DNA from: Emticicia sp043780375
GTDB taxonomy: Bacteria; Bacteroidota; Bacteroidia; Cytophagales; Spirosomataceae
Direction of reading: 5' to 3'
Length of the DNA stretch: 64,000 nt
Assembly: GCF_043780375.1 (NCBI RefSeq)
Contig: NZ_JAYWCU010000144.1
Location: forward strand, 27,900-91,899
Shown here: positions 17,009 through 25,516 of the stretch, piece by piece
Layout: every line of letters begins with the position of its first letter
Numbering within the stretch: position 1 is the stretch's first letter
Notes under the pieces: model-generated
What the model was told of the DNA's origin: nothing
Databases searched by the model: none
Seen by the model: only the letters and a program-made list of their open reading frames with translations
Position numbers and translations under genes: made by a program

Positions 17009-17044
17009 CAAAAGTAACAAAAAAACAGTATGCAGGCATACTGT
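17009..17044 (-). promoter_or_regulatory. MarR promoter with a perfect 20-base palindrome (operator and/or terminator)
   Basis: TACTTTTG (minus strand, 17009-17016) matches the -7 consensus. ACAGTATGC-ag-GCATACTGT (17025-17044) is a perfect palindrome 9-28 bases upstream of it, the usual size of a MarR operator. On the minus strand the palindrome is followed by a run of T and begins 25 bases after the DUF6702 stop, so it could equally end the rseP-DUF6702 transcript, or do both. Confidence 0.6.
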
Positions 17045-17068
17045 TAGTGTATTTTTTTGCTGAAAAAA

Positions 17069-17632
17069 TCAAAGGTCAATTTCTGCCGATTTTGTTTTGG
17101 CGTTGAATAGGTAGGTTTTTTTATTTCCTAAATAAGTGAAATTAACTAAGTTGGTTTGGTCGTCAAACATTTCTTGCATAAGGTTATTGTAGAGAAAATA
17201 ACCCTTAAAGTCTTGACTATTAGGTATTTCGACATAAATCCAAGTGGCATCACCTTCTAATTCTTTACCAATAAAATTGAGTGGTTTCTTTTGTTTTTGT
17301 GGCGAAATAATAGCAAAGTGTTGTTGAATATATTTACTCAAAACGGCATCGCTATTATCATTTTTTCCACCAATCATCACTTTCTGACCATTATTAAATT
17401 TTGTCAAAGCTGTTTCTAAATCATCAGTAAACATTCTGATACTTATTTCCAATGATTTTTCTTTTGCATTATATTGAATTTCGGTCAAAGAAGTATGGAA
17501 GGCGTGAACCGCTCCCCAACTCTCATCGATAACTGGGGAGTAAGATACGACTTCTCCCCTCCCAGTCGGTGAGGTGCCGAGGGAGAAGTTAAATACCATA
17601 AATACTAAAAAAGCAGCTAAAAACTGTATCAT
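17069..17632 (-). CDS. DUF6702 family exported protein with an in-frame palindromic insertion
   Basis: The segment HAFHTSLTEIQYNAKEKSLEISIRMF (44-69) and the C-terminal YLFNAKTKS identify the DUF6702 family, small periplasmic proteins usually encoded near a zinc-type metallopeptidase. Here rseP is two bases upstream. In the family the signal peptide normally runs straight into H-(A/P)-F-H. In this copy about 28 residues (15-42, with SLGTSPTGRGE) intervene, encoded by two adjacent palindromes (17512-17540 and 17550-17589). They look like a repeat element inserted in frame between signal peptide and mature protein. Function is unknown. Confidence 0.75.
   Translation of the reverse strand: MIQFLAAFLVFMVFNFSLGTSPTGRGEVVSYSPVIDESWGAVHAFHTSLTEIQYNAKEKSLEISIRMFTDDLETALTKFNNGQKVMIGGKNDNSDAVLSKYIQQHFAIISPQKQKKPLNFIGKELEGDATWIYVEIPNSQDFKGYFLYNNLMQEMFDDQTNLVNFTYLGNKKTYLFNAKTKSAEIDL
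17512..17589 (-). repeat. Double palindrome inside the DUF6702 coding sequence
   Basis: CTCCCCA (17512-17518) pairs with TGGGGAG (17534-17540), and ACTTCTCCC (17550-17558) pairs with GGGAGAAGT (17581-17589) with an inner TCGG/CCGA. The GC-rich composition differs from neighbouring coding sequence. The reading frame is kept through both. Confidence 0.75.
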
Positions 17633-17634
17633 TT

Positions 17635-18969
17635 TTACTTGAATATCGCCTTAAATGTATCGTTAAAAAGAACAAGCACCATTAATGCCAGTAAAATGAA
17701 TGTACCAACTTGTTGGGTGCGTTCCATGAATTTTTCTGATGGTTTGCGACGAGTTATCATTTCATATAATAAAACAATTACATGACCACCGTCTAAAGCC
17801 GGAATAGGGAGGGCATTCATAAATGCTAAACCCATTGACAATAAACCTGTTAAGCTCCAAAACCTTTCCCAATCCCATAATTTTCCGTACATTTGGGCCA
17901 ATCCAACTGGACCACTTACAGCATTTCCTGCCGAAATATGTCCTTTGAAAATTCGTCCAAAACCTTGGATTTGGTTAGGAATTACCCCCAAAGCATCTTT
18001 TGCACCAGTAATGAATGATTCGCCAAACGACAAAGTACGTTTGCTTGAAACTAAGGTGGGCTCTAATTTGAAACCTATTGTGCCTTCTTTAGTAACAGTC
18101 GGATTTACTTTTAAAGTTTGATTTCCTCGCTCAACCAACAATTCAATTTTCTTGCCTGACGACTTTTTAAGTGCTTCTTGAAATGCTTGGAAATAAAGAA
18201 TCGGTGTACTATCAGCTTTAATTATTTTGTCACCTTCTTTTAAACCAGCTGCTTCTGCTGGCATTCCTTTGGTAACTTCACCTACTTTAAAAGGCATAAT
18301 AGGCTCCATAAATGCTTCTTTGCTTGCTACTCGGTCAATTAAGCCATTTGGTACAGGAATTTCTTTCGTTTCCCCATTACGGTCAATAGTAAAATATGTA
18401 TTTTCCTGCATCAACGAAGCTCGCACATCTCCAAAGCCTTCATAGTCTTCATTGTTTACCTTAATTATTTTATCACCTGTTTTCAAGCCGATTTCTTGGG
18501 CGAGGGGGTGGGCATAAATGCCTAATTTATTAATTTCTGCTTTTGAATAATATTCTTCACCCCAATAGTATTTTACCCCCCAAAAAATCAAAATTCCGAG
18601 AATAACATTGACGATAATTCCGCCAAGCATTACAAAAAGGCGTTGCCAAGCGGGTTTTGAGCGAAATTCGTAAGGCTCAGGTACAGAAGAAAGTTGCGAA
18701 GCATCTTTGGTTTCGTCAATCATTCCTGCAATGTCCACATAGCCACCCAACGGAAACCAACCTAAACCATATTCAGTATCGCCTTTTTTTATTTTCCACA
18801 AAGCAAAATTTAATACGTTGGGTAAAGGAAAAAGGAAATCGAAGAAAATATAAAATTTATTGACCCTAATACCGAAGATACGAGCAAAAATAAAATGTCC
18901 AAATTCGTGTAATCCGACTAAAATAGTCAATGCCAGCAAAAGCTGACCAATCATTGTTAAAATTGCCAT
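17635..18969 (-). CDS. rseP: Site-2 intramembrane metalloprotease RseP
   Basis: This zinc protease cuts transmembrane substrates such as anti-sigma factors and remnant signal peptides. The zinc motif HEFGH is at 21-25 in the first helix, and the third zinc ligand lies in PIPALDGGH (LDG at 392-394) near the C-terminus. Between them are two PDZ-like domains (about 150-220 and 225-305, GMPAEAAGLKEGDKI). Length 444 aa fits the tandem-PDZ class. DUF6702 follows after two bases. In Bacteroidota rseP is often beside dxr, but here dxr is at 38 kb. Confidence 0.95.
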   Translation of the reverse strand: MAILTMIGQLLLALTILVGLHEFGHFIFARIFGIRVNKFYIFFDFLFPLPNVLNFALWKIKKGDTEYGLGWFPLGGYVDIAGMIDETKDASQLSSVPEPYEFRSKPAWQRLFVMLGGIIVNVILGILIFWGVKYYWGEEYYSKAEINKLGIYAHPLAQEIGLKTGDKIIKVNNEDYEGFGDVRASLMQENTYFTIDRNGETKEIPVPNGLIDRVASKEAFMEPIMPFKVGEVTKGMPAEAAGLKEGDKIIKADSTPILYFQAFQEALKKSSGKKIELLVERGNQTLKVNPTVTKEGTIGFKLEPTLVSSKRTLSFGESFITGAKDALGVIPNQIQGFGRIFKGHISAGNAVSGPVGLAQMYGKLWDWERFWSLTGLLSMGLAFMNALPIPALDGGHVIVLLYEMITRRKPSEKFMERTQQVGTFILLALMVLVLFNDTFKAIFK

Positions 18970-19098
18970 TAGTAAACTGATTTGTTTTTAAAATCAAAAG
19001 TTTTAATTGTAAAAAAATAGTGTTATTTTTTATTTATTCCCCCCTCTTTTTTCAAAAAGGTGGAATTTACTTTTTAGTAACAAACTATCGTCTGTGAA

Positions 19099-20148
19099 CT
19101 ATTCCAAAATCACTGTTCCTTCCAAATAATCGGCAGCTATATTTGGGTCATTTACCGACCACATTCCTACATACGAACCATAGGGAAACAAAAAACGATT
19201 GTCATTCATCGAAAATAAAATCTTTTTTCGGTAGTCTGCCAAAGTTTCCATCCCATTCTGCAAACGTAATTCATTGATTCTTTGTTCATCTACCTTCTCA
19301 ATTTGTCTAAAAACCCATTTATTGAGTTTCGAAGCAAACGATTTTCCTTGCATCGCTAACGATTCGTCGGTTAATATTTTGAAAACGTGTCGGGCAAAAA
19401 ATTCGTCATTCCCATTGATAGTTGCCATAATATGCGTAGCCGTGTGTGGCGAAACTTTTCCATCTCTGACTGCATTCATCAAATGGTTTGAAAAATTAAT
19501 TGTTTGTTTATCAATAGTTTGTCGACGAATAATGGTATAAAAAGGATATTGAATCACGGGTATTCCGCTTTCGCCACTACCAATCACATCTTCATTAGGA
19601 AAACCATAACGTGCAATCAAATAATCTAATTCGGTGGCATTTTGTTTATCAATCTTCACAATTGTATCCGCAAAGGCTACTGCATCTCGTACTCTAAACC
19701 ATTGGTCACGGTCTACTATTTTTGCCAACTTTTCTTTTAAACTTTTATCAATTTTTTGTTCAAACTCTCGTTTTTTTACCAAATATTCTTTTTCAAAATT
19801 TCGCCAGTTCGGGTCTTGTTGAATGCCCATAAAAGCAGTTTCATTTTTAATAAAATCAAGGCTGATGCCTTTCGCTGCTACTTCTATTAGATATTTGTAA
19901 GTATTAGTTGCATCGCCGATATATGTTGCACACACAGCCGCATTGAAATAATCTTTCATATATCCTTTTGCAAGTGAAAAGGCTTTTTGGTATTGGTCGA
20001 GAGCATCTTTATATTTGCCATCAATAACCAAAATTTCTGCCTTATTGATTAGCGGATGGTAAGTTTTAACATAATTTATATCTTGTGCAAAAGTCTGTTG
20101 AGCAATAAAACTTAATATCAAAAGAACCAAACACTTCATAGAATTCAT
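19099..20148 (-). CDS. Exported TPR-like protein of unknown function
   Basis: A signal peptide (about 1-21, QQTFAQ) is followed by helical repeats resembling tetratricopeptide units (KAEILVIDGKYKDALDQYQKAF at about 37-58 and DYFNAAVCATYIGDATNTYKYL). The remaining 220 residues are charged and contain IVDRDQW and YGFPNEDVIG, a pattern seen in DUF6624-like Bacteroidota proteins that end in similar His-containing segments (SPHTATHIMATING). I can support an exported helical protein; the family name is uncertain. It stands alone, divergent from ypdA. Confidence 0.65.
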   Translation of the reverse strand: MNSMKCLVLLILSFIAQQTFAQDINYVKTYHPLINKAEILVIDGKYKDALDQYQKAFSLAKGYMKDYFNAAVCATYIGDATNTYKYLIEVAAKGISLDFIKNETAFMGIQQDPNWRNFEKEYLVKKREFEQKIDKSLKEKLAKIVDRDQWFRVRDAVAFADTIVKIDKQNATELDYLIARYGFPNEDVIGSGESGIPVIQYPFYTIIRRQTIDKQTINFSNHLMNAVRDGKVSPHTATHIMATINGNDEFFARHVFKILTDESLAMQGKSFASKLNKWVFRQIEKVDEQRINELRLQNGMETLADYRKKILFSMNDNRFLFPYGSYVGMWSVNDPNIAADYLEGTVILE

Positions 20149-20244
20149 TATTGTTATTTTATCATTAACGAAAATACCTTCAAAATTAGCATAACTTTCA
20201 ACGAAAAGAACGAATTCTAAGCAAAACTTTGTTAGTTTAATTAA

Positions 20245-20272
20245 AGATAAGAGATTTTAGATATAAGATTCG
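20245..20272. repeat. 7-base-period repeat before ypdA
   Basis: Four units AGATAAG, AGATTTT, AGATATA and AGATTCG keep AGAT at exact 7-base spacing, 31 bases before the ypdA ATG. No inverted partner is visible. Confidence 0.5.
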
Positions 20273-20302
20273 GGACAGGATTTTAAACCCAACTAAGTTT
20301 TT

Positions 20303-21289
20303 ATGAATTCGATAAAGTACGATATAATCATTATTGGTGGCGGCCCAATTGGCTTGGCTTGTGGCATTGAAGCTCAAAAAGCTGGACTAAATTATTTAAT
20401 TTTAGAAAAAGGTTGCTTGGTAAATTCGCTTTATAACTACCCTGTAAATATGACTTTTTTCAGTACATCAGAGCGTTTAGAAATTGGAGATGTGCCTTTT
20501 GTATCGAATAATGCCAAGCCAACTCGCAACGAAGCTCTGGAATATTATCGCCGTGTTACGATTCATAAACGCTTGAATATCAGGCTCTTTGAAGAGGTTT
20601 TGGAAGTGAAAAGTGAAGGTTTTGAATTGTATAAAATCAAAACAAATAAGAGTGAATACTTCACCGCAAATATTGTAATCGCTTCGGGATTTTATGATAT
20701 TCCGCAAAAATTAGGCGTAAAAGGTGAGGATTTGCCTAAAGTAACTCATTATTATAAAGACCCACATTTTTATGCTTTTCAGAAAGTTTTGGTTGTTGGA
20801 GCAAATAACTCGGCAGTAGATGCGGCTCTCGAAACGTGGCGAAAAGGGGCTGATGTGACAATGATCATTAGAGGTGATGAAATTGGTAGCAGAGTGAAAT
20901 ATTGGGCAAAACCCGACATCGAAAATCGAATAAAAGATGGTTCGATAAAAGCATATTTTAATTCAGAAATTGCAGAAATAACTGATAATCAAGTAATTAT
21001 AAAAACACCCAAAGGTATAGAAACTGTAGAAAATGATTGGGTGATTTCGATGACTGGCTATCAGCCAAACTTGAACTTTCTGAAAAAAGTTGGTATTTAT
21101 CTTTCTCAAGATGAAATCATGAAGCCCCAATATGATGAAAATAGCATGGAAACCAATTTGAAAAATGTCTATTTGGCAGGAGTGATTTGTGGAGGACTCA
21201 ACACGCACAGTTTATTTATTGAAAACTCAAGAGTTCATGCTGAGCGTATTATTCAGAAGATTAAATCTAAGGAAAGATTGATTGAATAG
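20303..21289 (+). CDS. ypdA: YpdA-type FAD-dependent bacillithiol disulfide reductase
   Basis: YpdA reduces bacillithiol disulfide with NADPH, keeping the low-molecular-weight thiol pool reduced. The FAD-binding GGGPIG (12-17) and the NADPH-binding VVGANNSAVDAALE (about 163-176) are present. The family-specific YNYPVNMTFFSTSERLEIG segment follows. There is no CxxC redox pair, in line with YpdA and unlike thioredoxin reductase. Length 328 aa is normal. Bacillithiol synthesis genes are not in this window, so the pathway is implied but not shown. Confidence 0.85.
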   Translation: MNSIKYDIIIIGGGPIGLACGIEAQKAGLNYLILEKGCLVNSLYNYPVNMTFFSTSERLEIGDVPFVSNNAKPTRNEALEYYRRVTIHKRLNIRLFEEVLEVKSEGFELYKIKTNKSEYFTANIVIASGFYDIPQKLGVKGEDLPKVTHYYKDPHFYAFQKVLVVGANNSAVDAALETWRKGADVTMIIRGDEIGSRVKYWAKPDIENRIKDGSIKAYFNSEIAEITDNQVIIKTPKGIETVENDWVISMTGYQPNLNFLKKVGIYLSQDEIMKPQYDENSMETNLKNVYLAGVICGGLNTHSLFIENSRVHAERIIQKIKSKERLIE

Positions 21290-21294
21290 ATGGA

Positions 21295-22761
21295 TTATGA
21301 GTGTTTCGGTATAACTTTTAGAGTCTTCAATTCATAAATCATTACACCAAGAACTAAGAAATACTCTACAAATACCAACCAAAGATTTTCTTGATAAAGG
21401 CTGGTTTGATAAGTGGCATAGCTCAAAAAAATGAGGTATGACCAAATAATCGAGTATCGGAATCTTGTAAAAATAGCGACCGCTACCAAAGTACTTGCGT
21501 ACCACGGATGAACGGTTGTAGCCATCGCAAAATACAAAGTCAGCACTCCCAAAGCTCCAAGAAATAGATTTTTGTTTTTCCAAGAAATCAAGCAAATTCC
21601 TGAAAAAGTTAAAAAAGCCAATACTTTTCCAGCCGTTGCTATAATGTTATATCCAAATATTTTAAAACCAATTCCCCGAACCAAATAATAAATACTTGCA
21701 TTAAACTCAAATTTTTGGAAATATAAATTGACGCTTGAAAAAAGCTTTTCGACAAGTAGTTTATCTATAAATGGCGTAAAAAACACAAATGTAATAAAAC
21801 CTATAATCGAACAATAAATCAAACCTTTCTTTAAGCCTAAATGCTTAATAACCAAAGGGATAAAAATAAGTGGAAGCATTTTTGTACTTACGGCACAGGC
21901 GAAGAAAAAAGCACTAAGTAATAAATTTTTCTTGCCAATTCTATACGCTAAGAAAAGAAAAAATATCACAACAGCTTCAAAATGCAAATTGCCAGTTAGT
22001 TCTAAAATTATTAGAGGGTTGAAGGCGTATAATGACCCAACAGCCGCCGCCCATGGGGTAGCTTTTCTAAGTTCACCTTTGGTGAACTTAGTTGTATCAG
22101 AAAAAGAGTTTTTAGCTCCCCCATCGGGGGCTGTGAGTACTAACGTCCCTACCTCCGCCAATAAAATAAAAGCCCTCAACCAAACCACATTTCCAAACAA
22201 ATTTCCTTGTGAAAGCCATGAAGAAATGGCAAAGATAAATTGATTTAGGGGTGGATATACGGTATAATAATTAGGTGAATTAAGGTATTGAAAAATGCCT
22301 TTATCACCGATAACCCGTTGAAAGTCAATAGATTGAACAAATTCGGAAGGAAGAATTGTATATGGGTTTAGACCATTGATTAAAAGCCGCCCGTCCCAAA
22401 CAAAGCGATAAAAATCATCGGATAAGGCAGGAATCGAAAACAATAAAAGTAGTCTAAAGAAAATCCCCACAAAGATTATTTCATTAGGATTTTTGACGGC
22501 TTTTATCAAGAAAAAATAAATAACAAAAAGAGCTGAATATAAACCAAATAACTGCCCAAATGATTGACGTGAAGTAAAATATCCAAGCCAAATTAATAGG
22601 CAGGAAAAAAGGACAATTAATATTATTTGGGGAAAACTATCCCGTAGAGATTTAATATTGGTAGAAAAAAAACGCTCAAATATCTTCTCATGCCGTAGGT
22701 ATGAAACTTTTTTGCTTACTGTTTCATACCTACGGCATGAAAACCCCTCTTCTTTTAACAT
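21295..22761 (-). CDS. Multi-pass membrane glycosyltransferase (GT87/PIG-M-like mannosyltransferase type) with two palindromic insertions
   Basis: About ten membrane helices and the luminal-loop signature SDDFYRFVWDGRLLINGLNPYT (about 115-136) place it with polyprenol-phosphate-sugar-dependent GT-C transferases. Acidic DD in that loop is the likely catalytic site, and NLHFEAVVIFFLFLA is the conserved helix that follows FNPLIILELTG. Two repeat elements are in frame: a 20-base inverted repeat encodes residues 8-25 before the first helix, and a second element encodes about 203-233 between helices (TAPDGGAK to ATPWAA). Both are hydrophilic. It follows ftsI by 60 bases on the same strand. Substrate unknown. 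Confidence 0.75.
   Translation of the reverse strand: MLKEEGFSCRRYETVSKKVSYLRHEKIFERFFSTNIKSLRDSFPQIILIVLFSCLLIWLGYFTSRQSFGQLFGLYSALFVIYFFLIKAVKNPNEIIFVGIFFRLLLLFSIPALSDDFYRFVWDGRLLINGLNPYTILPSEFVQSIDFQRVIGDKGIFQYLNSPNYYTVYPPLNQFIFAISSWLSQGNLFGNVVWLRAFILLAEVGTLVLTAPDGGAKNSFSDTTKFTKGELRKATPWAAAVGSLYAFNPLIILELTGNLHFEAVVIFFLFLAYRIGKKNLLLSAFFFACAVSTKMLPLIFIPLVIKHLGLKKGLIYCSIIGFITFVFFTPFIDKLLVEKLFSSVNLYFQKFEFNASIYYLVRGIGFKIFGYNIIATAGKVLAFLTFSGICLISWKNKNLFLGALGVLTLYFAMATTVHPWYASTLVAVAIFTRFRYSIIWSYLIFLSYATYQTSLYQENLWLVFVEYFLVLGVMIYELKTLKVIPKHS
22052..22132 (-). repeat. Palindromic element inside the glycosyltransferase gene (internal copy)
   Basis: CTAAGTTCACC (22067-22077) and GGTGAACTTAG (22081-22091) form a perfect 11-base stem with a 3-base loop. 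It is flanked by CCCATGGGGTAGCTTTT on the left and, inverted, by TTTTTAGCTCCCCCATCGGGGG on the right, so the whole element is roughly symmetric. It is read in frame as a hydrophilic loop. Confidence 0.75.
22688..22740 (-). repeat. 20-base inverted repeat at the 5' end of the glycosyltransferase gene
   Basis: TCATGCCGTAGGTATGAAAC (22688-22707) and its exact reverse complement (22721-22740) are separated by 13 bases. Each arm is itself a near-palindrome around CCTACGG. A related ATTCCtacGGAAT core lies at about 22779-22791. It is read in frame from the only available ATG (22761). Confidence 0.8.
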
Positions 22762-22821
22762 TCTTCTACCGATATTTTATTCCTACGGAATACTAGACAA
22801 TTTGTAAAATTGTCGTACAAA

Positions 22822-24921
22822 TTATTTCAAAACCAAAGCTACAACTTTTGGCTGAACAATCGAAAAATCAGTTACTTTTCCTAAACCTGAATACTTAACA
22901 CGAAAGCCCTTGTTTTCGAGAATGTAAATGGCATCTCGAAGGGTCATTCCAGCTAAGTTTGGCAAATCTTTATCAGTATCTTCTATTTTTCTCCATGCAA
23001 CCGAACTTCCTTTTTTTGTAGCCTTCACCCACCCTGCCGTGTTTGGAGCATTTTGTAATCCCAATTCTTCGCTTACTGTTCGAAAATCTTCAGCATAGCC
23101 TGTTTGCTCTTGGCTTTCTATTTTTTGAATATTTGAAGGTCTATTTTTGGCAGGATGAAGAGCTACATCATAAGCAAAAATCTTGTCAGCAATTGTTCTA
23201 AATACGGGTGCTGCTACGTCACGTGCGAAAAGATTTATGCCTTGTGGCTCATCAATAATAACTGCACAGCTATATTTTGGATTATTGGCGGGGAAATAAC
23301 CAATAAACGCTGTATAGTATTGGTTTTTCACATAGCCATTTTCACGTTTTCTCGAAGTGCCCGTTTTTCCTGCAACTTTGCAAAAACCAGTATTGATATT
23401 TTGGGCGGTACCGTGTTCTACCACGCCTCGCATCATTTCTTGGGCAAGTTTTGCTGTGCGTTCTGAGCAAATCGGATTAGGGTCTTTGTTAGCTTCAAAT
23501 CTTTCAGTCACTTTGTCGGCTTCTCTTATTTCTTTCACGATAAAAGGCTGCACCCAATAGCCGTTATTGGCAATAGCATTATAAAAAGTGAGCATTTGTA
23601 AGGGTGTCAAACGAGTTTCATAACCAATCGACATCCATGGAATAGTTGTATTACTGAATGTTGAACTTTTACGATTTTTAATAATTGGTTCGGTCTCTCC
23701 TTTGAGCTGAAATCCTACGGGTTGATCAAGTTTGAAGCGATTCAGATAAGCAACAAAACTATCGGCATTTGAGAAACCAAAGTTATTTTTAACCAAATTA
23801 TAGATACCAATATTACAAGAATGTTCGAAAACTTGACGAACCGTTTGGTTTCCATGGCTTTCCGAGCAAGTCATTTCTGTTTTATTGTGCATGATACTCC
23901 CACCGCAAAAACCTGCATTATCATCAAGATTCAATTTTGATTTTTCCAGCAAAGCCACCATAGTAGCCAGTTTGAAAGTTGAGCCTGGGTCGGTTCCACC
24001 TCGCACAGCGTAATTAAAATCTTCCAAATAAAATGTACGAGTCGAATCACTACGTCGAGAAAGATTGGTGATTGCTTTGATTTCTCCAGTGGCAATTTCC
24101 ATCACTATTGCCGAACCATATTTGGCATTTGAACTAACGACTTGGTTACGTAAAGCACTTTCAACAATATCTTGAAAATTGACATCAACCGTCGTAATTA
24201 CATCTAAACCCGCTTCTGGCCGCACTTCTGGACTATCGGCCAAAGGTTTCCAAACACCGCCTGCCAAACGCTGAAAAAACCCTATTCCATCTCTTCCTGC
24301 CAAATAATTATTGAAACTAAATTCAATGCCAAAATCTCCTTTGGTTTGAGTATCACGGTCAAGTTTTCCAATAGAACGCAACGCCATGTCATCGAAAGGC
24401 ATTACTCGACGATTTAATTGCTCAAATTTTCCACCACCTTTCATTGGTCCATCTCTAAAGAAGGGAAACTTTTTTATTTGTTCTTTTTCCTGAAAATCTA
24501 TCAAATGATTTCCTAAGGCAACAAACTGCAATTTTCCACCATTTCGGGCATTCATTATTAATTCTTTATATTCTTCTGCGGAACGATCTTGAAAGAAATT
24601 GGCTAATAAATGGGTCAAAGAGTCTAATTTTTCATTCAAATATTTCGGTTTGGCTCTCGTAACGTCTATGCCCACACGGTATCGTGGAACAGAGGTAGCT
24701 AACAAACTTCGTCCATCAGTGGCGTAGATATTGCCTCGTGTTGCCTTAATTTTCATAGGCTTACGCTGCATTTTTTCTACTTTATTCATCCATTTTTTCT
24801 TTTGGACTGTCTGTACAACAAATATTTGGGCAGCAACGAGTGAGCCTATTAAAAAGACTAAACCAAAAGTAACTTTGGCTCGAAACTGTATTTCTTCACG
24901 AATGGAGGGTCTTGAGAACAT
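22822..24921 (-). CDS. ftsI: Penicillin-binding protein FtsI (division transpeptidase) with a PASTA domain
   Basis: This class B PBP cross-links septal peptidoglycan. A membrane helix (about 19-38) precedes the dimerisation domain and the transpeptidase domain with STFK (314-317), SCN (368-370) and KTG (519-521). A C-terminal PASTA domain (about 650-695, LPNLAGMTLRDAIYILENKGFRV) is present, as in many Bacteroidota FtsI. Length 699 aa is normal. It is third in rsmH-ftsL-ftsI; the usual next genes murE and mraY are absent and a glycosyltransferase gene follows. Confidence 0.95.
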   Translation of the reverse strand: MFSRPSIREEIQFRAKVTFGLVFLIGSLVAAQIFVVQTVQKKKWMNKVEKMQRKPMKIKATRGNIYATDGRSLLATSVPRYRVGIDVTRAKPKYLNEKLDSLTHLLANFFQDRSAEEYKELIMNARNGGKLQFVALGNHLIDFQEKEQIKKFPFFRDGPMKGGGKFEQLNRRVMPFDDMALRSIGKLDRDTQTKGDFGIEFSFNNYLAGRDGIGFFQRLAGGVWKPLADSPEVRPEAGLDVITTVDVNFQDIVESALRNQVVSSNAKYGSAIVMEIATGEIKAITNLSRRSDSTRTFYLEDFNYAVRGGTDPGSTFKLATMVALLEKSKLNLDDNAGFCGGSIMHNKTEMTCSESHGNQTVRQVFEHSCNIGIYNLVKNNFGFSNADSFVAYLNRFKLDQPVGFQLKGETEPIIKNRKSSTFSNTTIPWMSIGYETRLTPLQMLTFYNAIANNGYWVQPFIVKEIREADKVTERFEANKDPNPICSERTAKLAQEMMRGVVEHGTAQNINTGFCKVAGKTGTSRKRENGYVKNQYYTAFIGYFPANNPKYSCAVIIDEPQGINLFARDVAAPVFRTIADKIFAYDVALHPAKNRPSNIQKIESQEQTGYAEDFRTVSEELGLQNAPNTAGWVKATKKGSSVAWRKIEDTDKDLPNLAGMTLRDAIYILENKGFRVKYSGLGKVTDFSIVQPKVVALVLK

Positions 24922-24929
24922 GAGGTTTT

Positions 24930-25015
24930 GATTTATGAATTACGATTTACGAATAATTTCAATTTAAAGCTCACCGTTGATTGACGGTTTTCCCAAATCA
25001 TAATTCATAAATTGT
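24930..25015. repeat. Inverted heptamer arrays between ftsL and ftsI
   Basis: The left arm has GATTTAT, GAATTAC, GATTTAC and GAATAAT (24930-24957), the right arm AAATCAT, AATTCAT and AAATTGT (24995-25015), both with exact 7-base spacing. The arms pair over 16 of 17 bases (24931-24947 with 24996-25012). A small nested hairpin ACCGT/ACGGT lies at 24973-24988. Confidence 0.8.
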
Positions 25016-25026
25016 AAAGCTGTTTG

Positions 25027-25404
25027 TTATTTGACCACAATCTTTGTCGGCGGAGTAATGTTTTCTTCCAAACCGTTATCAATTAGTCGTTTGGCTATTT
25101 CAGATTGCTTACTGGCAAACATATAACGTGATTTTTGCGAGATATAGGCGGCACGTTTTTCTTCCATATCGTTGCGAGCTTTATCAATTTTTTTGATAAA
25201 ACTTTCATAATTATGCTGCACATAGATATAAAAAATTCCTAAAACACCGACCCAAATGATTCTTTTGAGCGTTTCAGTTGGAAGTTTATCTCCAAGTTCT
25301 AAACGATTAGTTAGCCAAGTGTTAAGGCGGTCGAAGATACCAGCTTTGCGAGGAGCTTTAGGCACAGCAGGCTCAGGACGGTCCCGAAAAGTGTTCGTTG
25401 CCAT
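25027..25404 (-). CDS. ftsL: FtsL-like cell division protein
   Basis: A 125-residue bitopic protein: a basic and Pro-rich cytoplasmic N-terminus, one membrane helix (about 48-64, IIWVGVLGIFYIYVQHN) and a periplasmic coiled-coil (about 68-105) with heptad-like hydrophobics. FtsL joins FtsB and FtsQ to activate FtsI. The sequence is poorly conserved; the call rests on topology and on the position between rsmH and ftsI. Confidence 0.85.
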   Translation of the reverse strand: MATNTFRDRPEPAVPKAPRKAGIFDRLNTWLTNRLELGDKLPTETLKRIIWVGVLGIFYIYVQHNYESFIKKIDKARNDMEEKRAAYISQKSRYMFASKQSEIAKRLIDNGLEENITPPTKIVVK

Positions 25405-25516
25405 TCCAATTATGAATTTTTAGGTTTATTATTAAAGCACGTATATTAGACGGTTAGTCAAATAACAAGACAAATTTATCAATTACATTGAGATAAATTT
25501 GAAATTTCTATAAAAT

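Noticed and set aside
22052..22132. Frameshift or misassembly in the glycosyltransferase gene
   Set aside because: The frame stays open through the element and the membrane helices continue on both sides, so an in-frame insertion explains it better.
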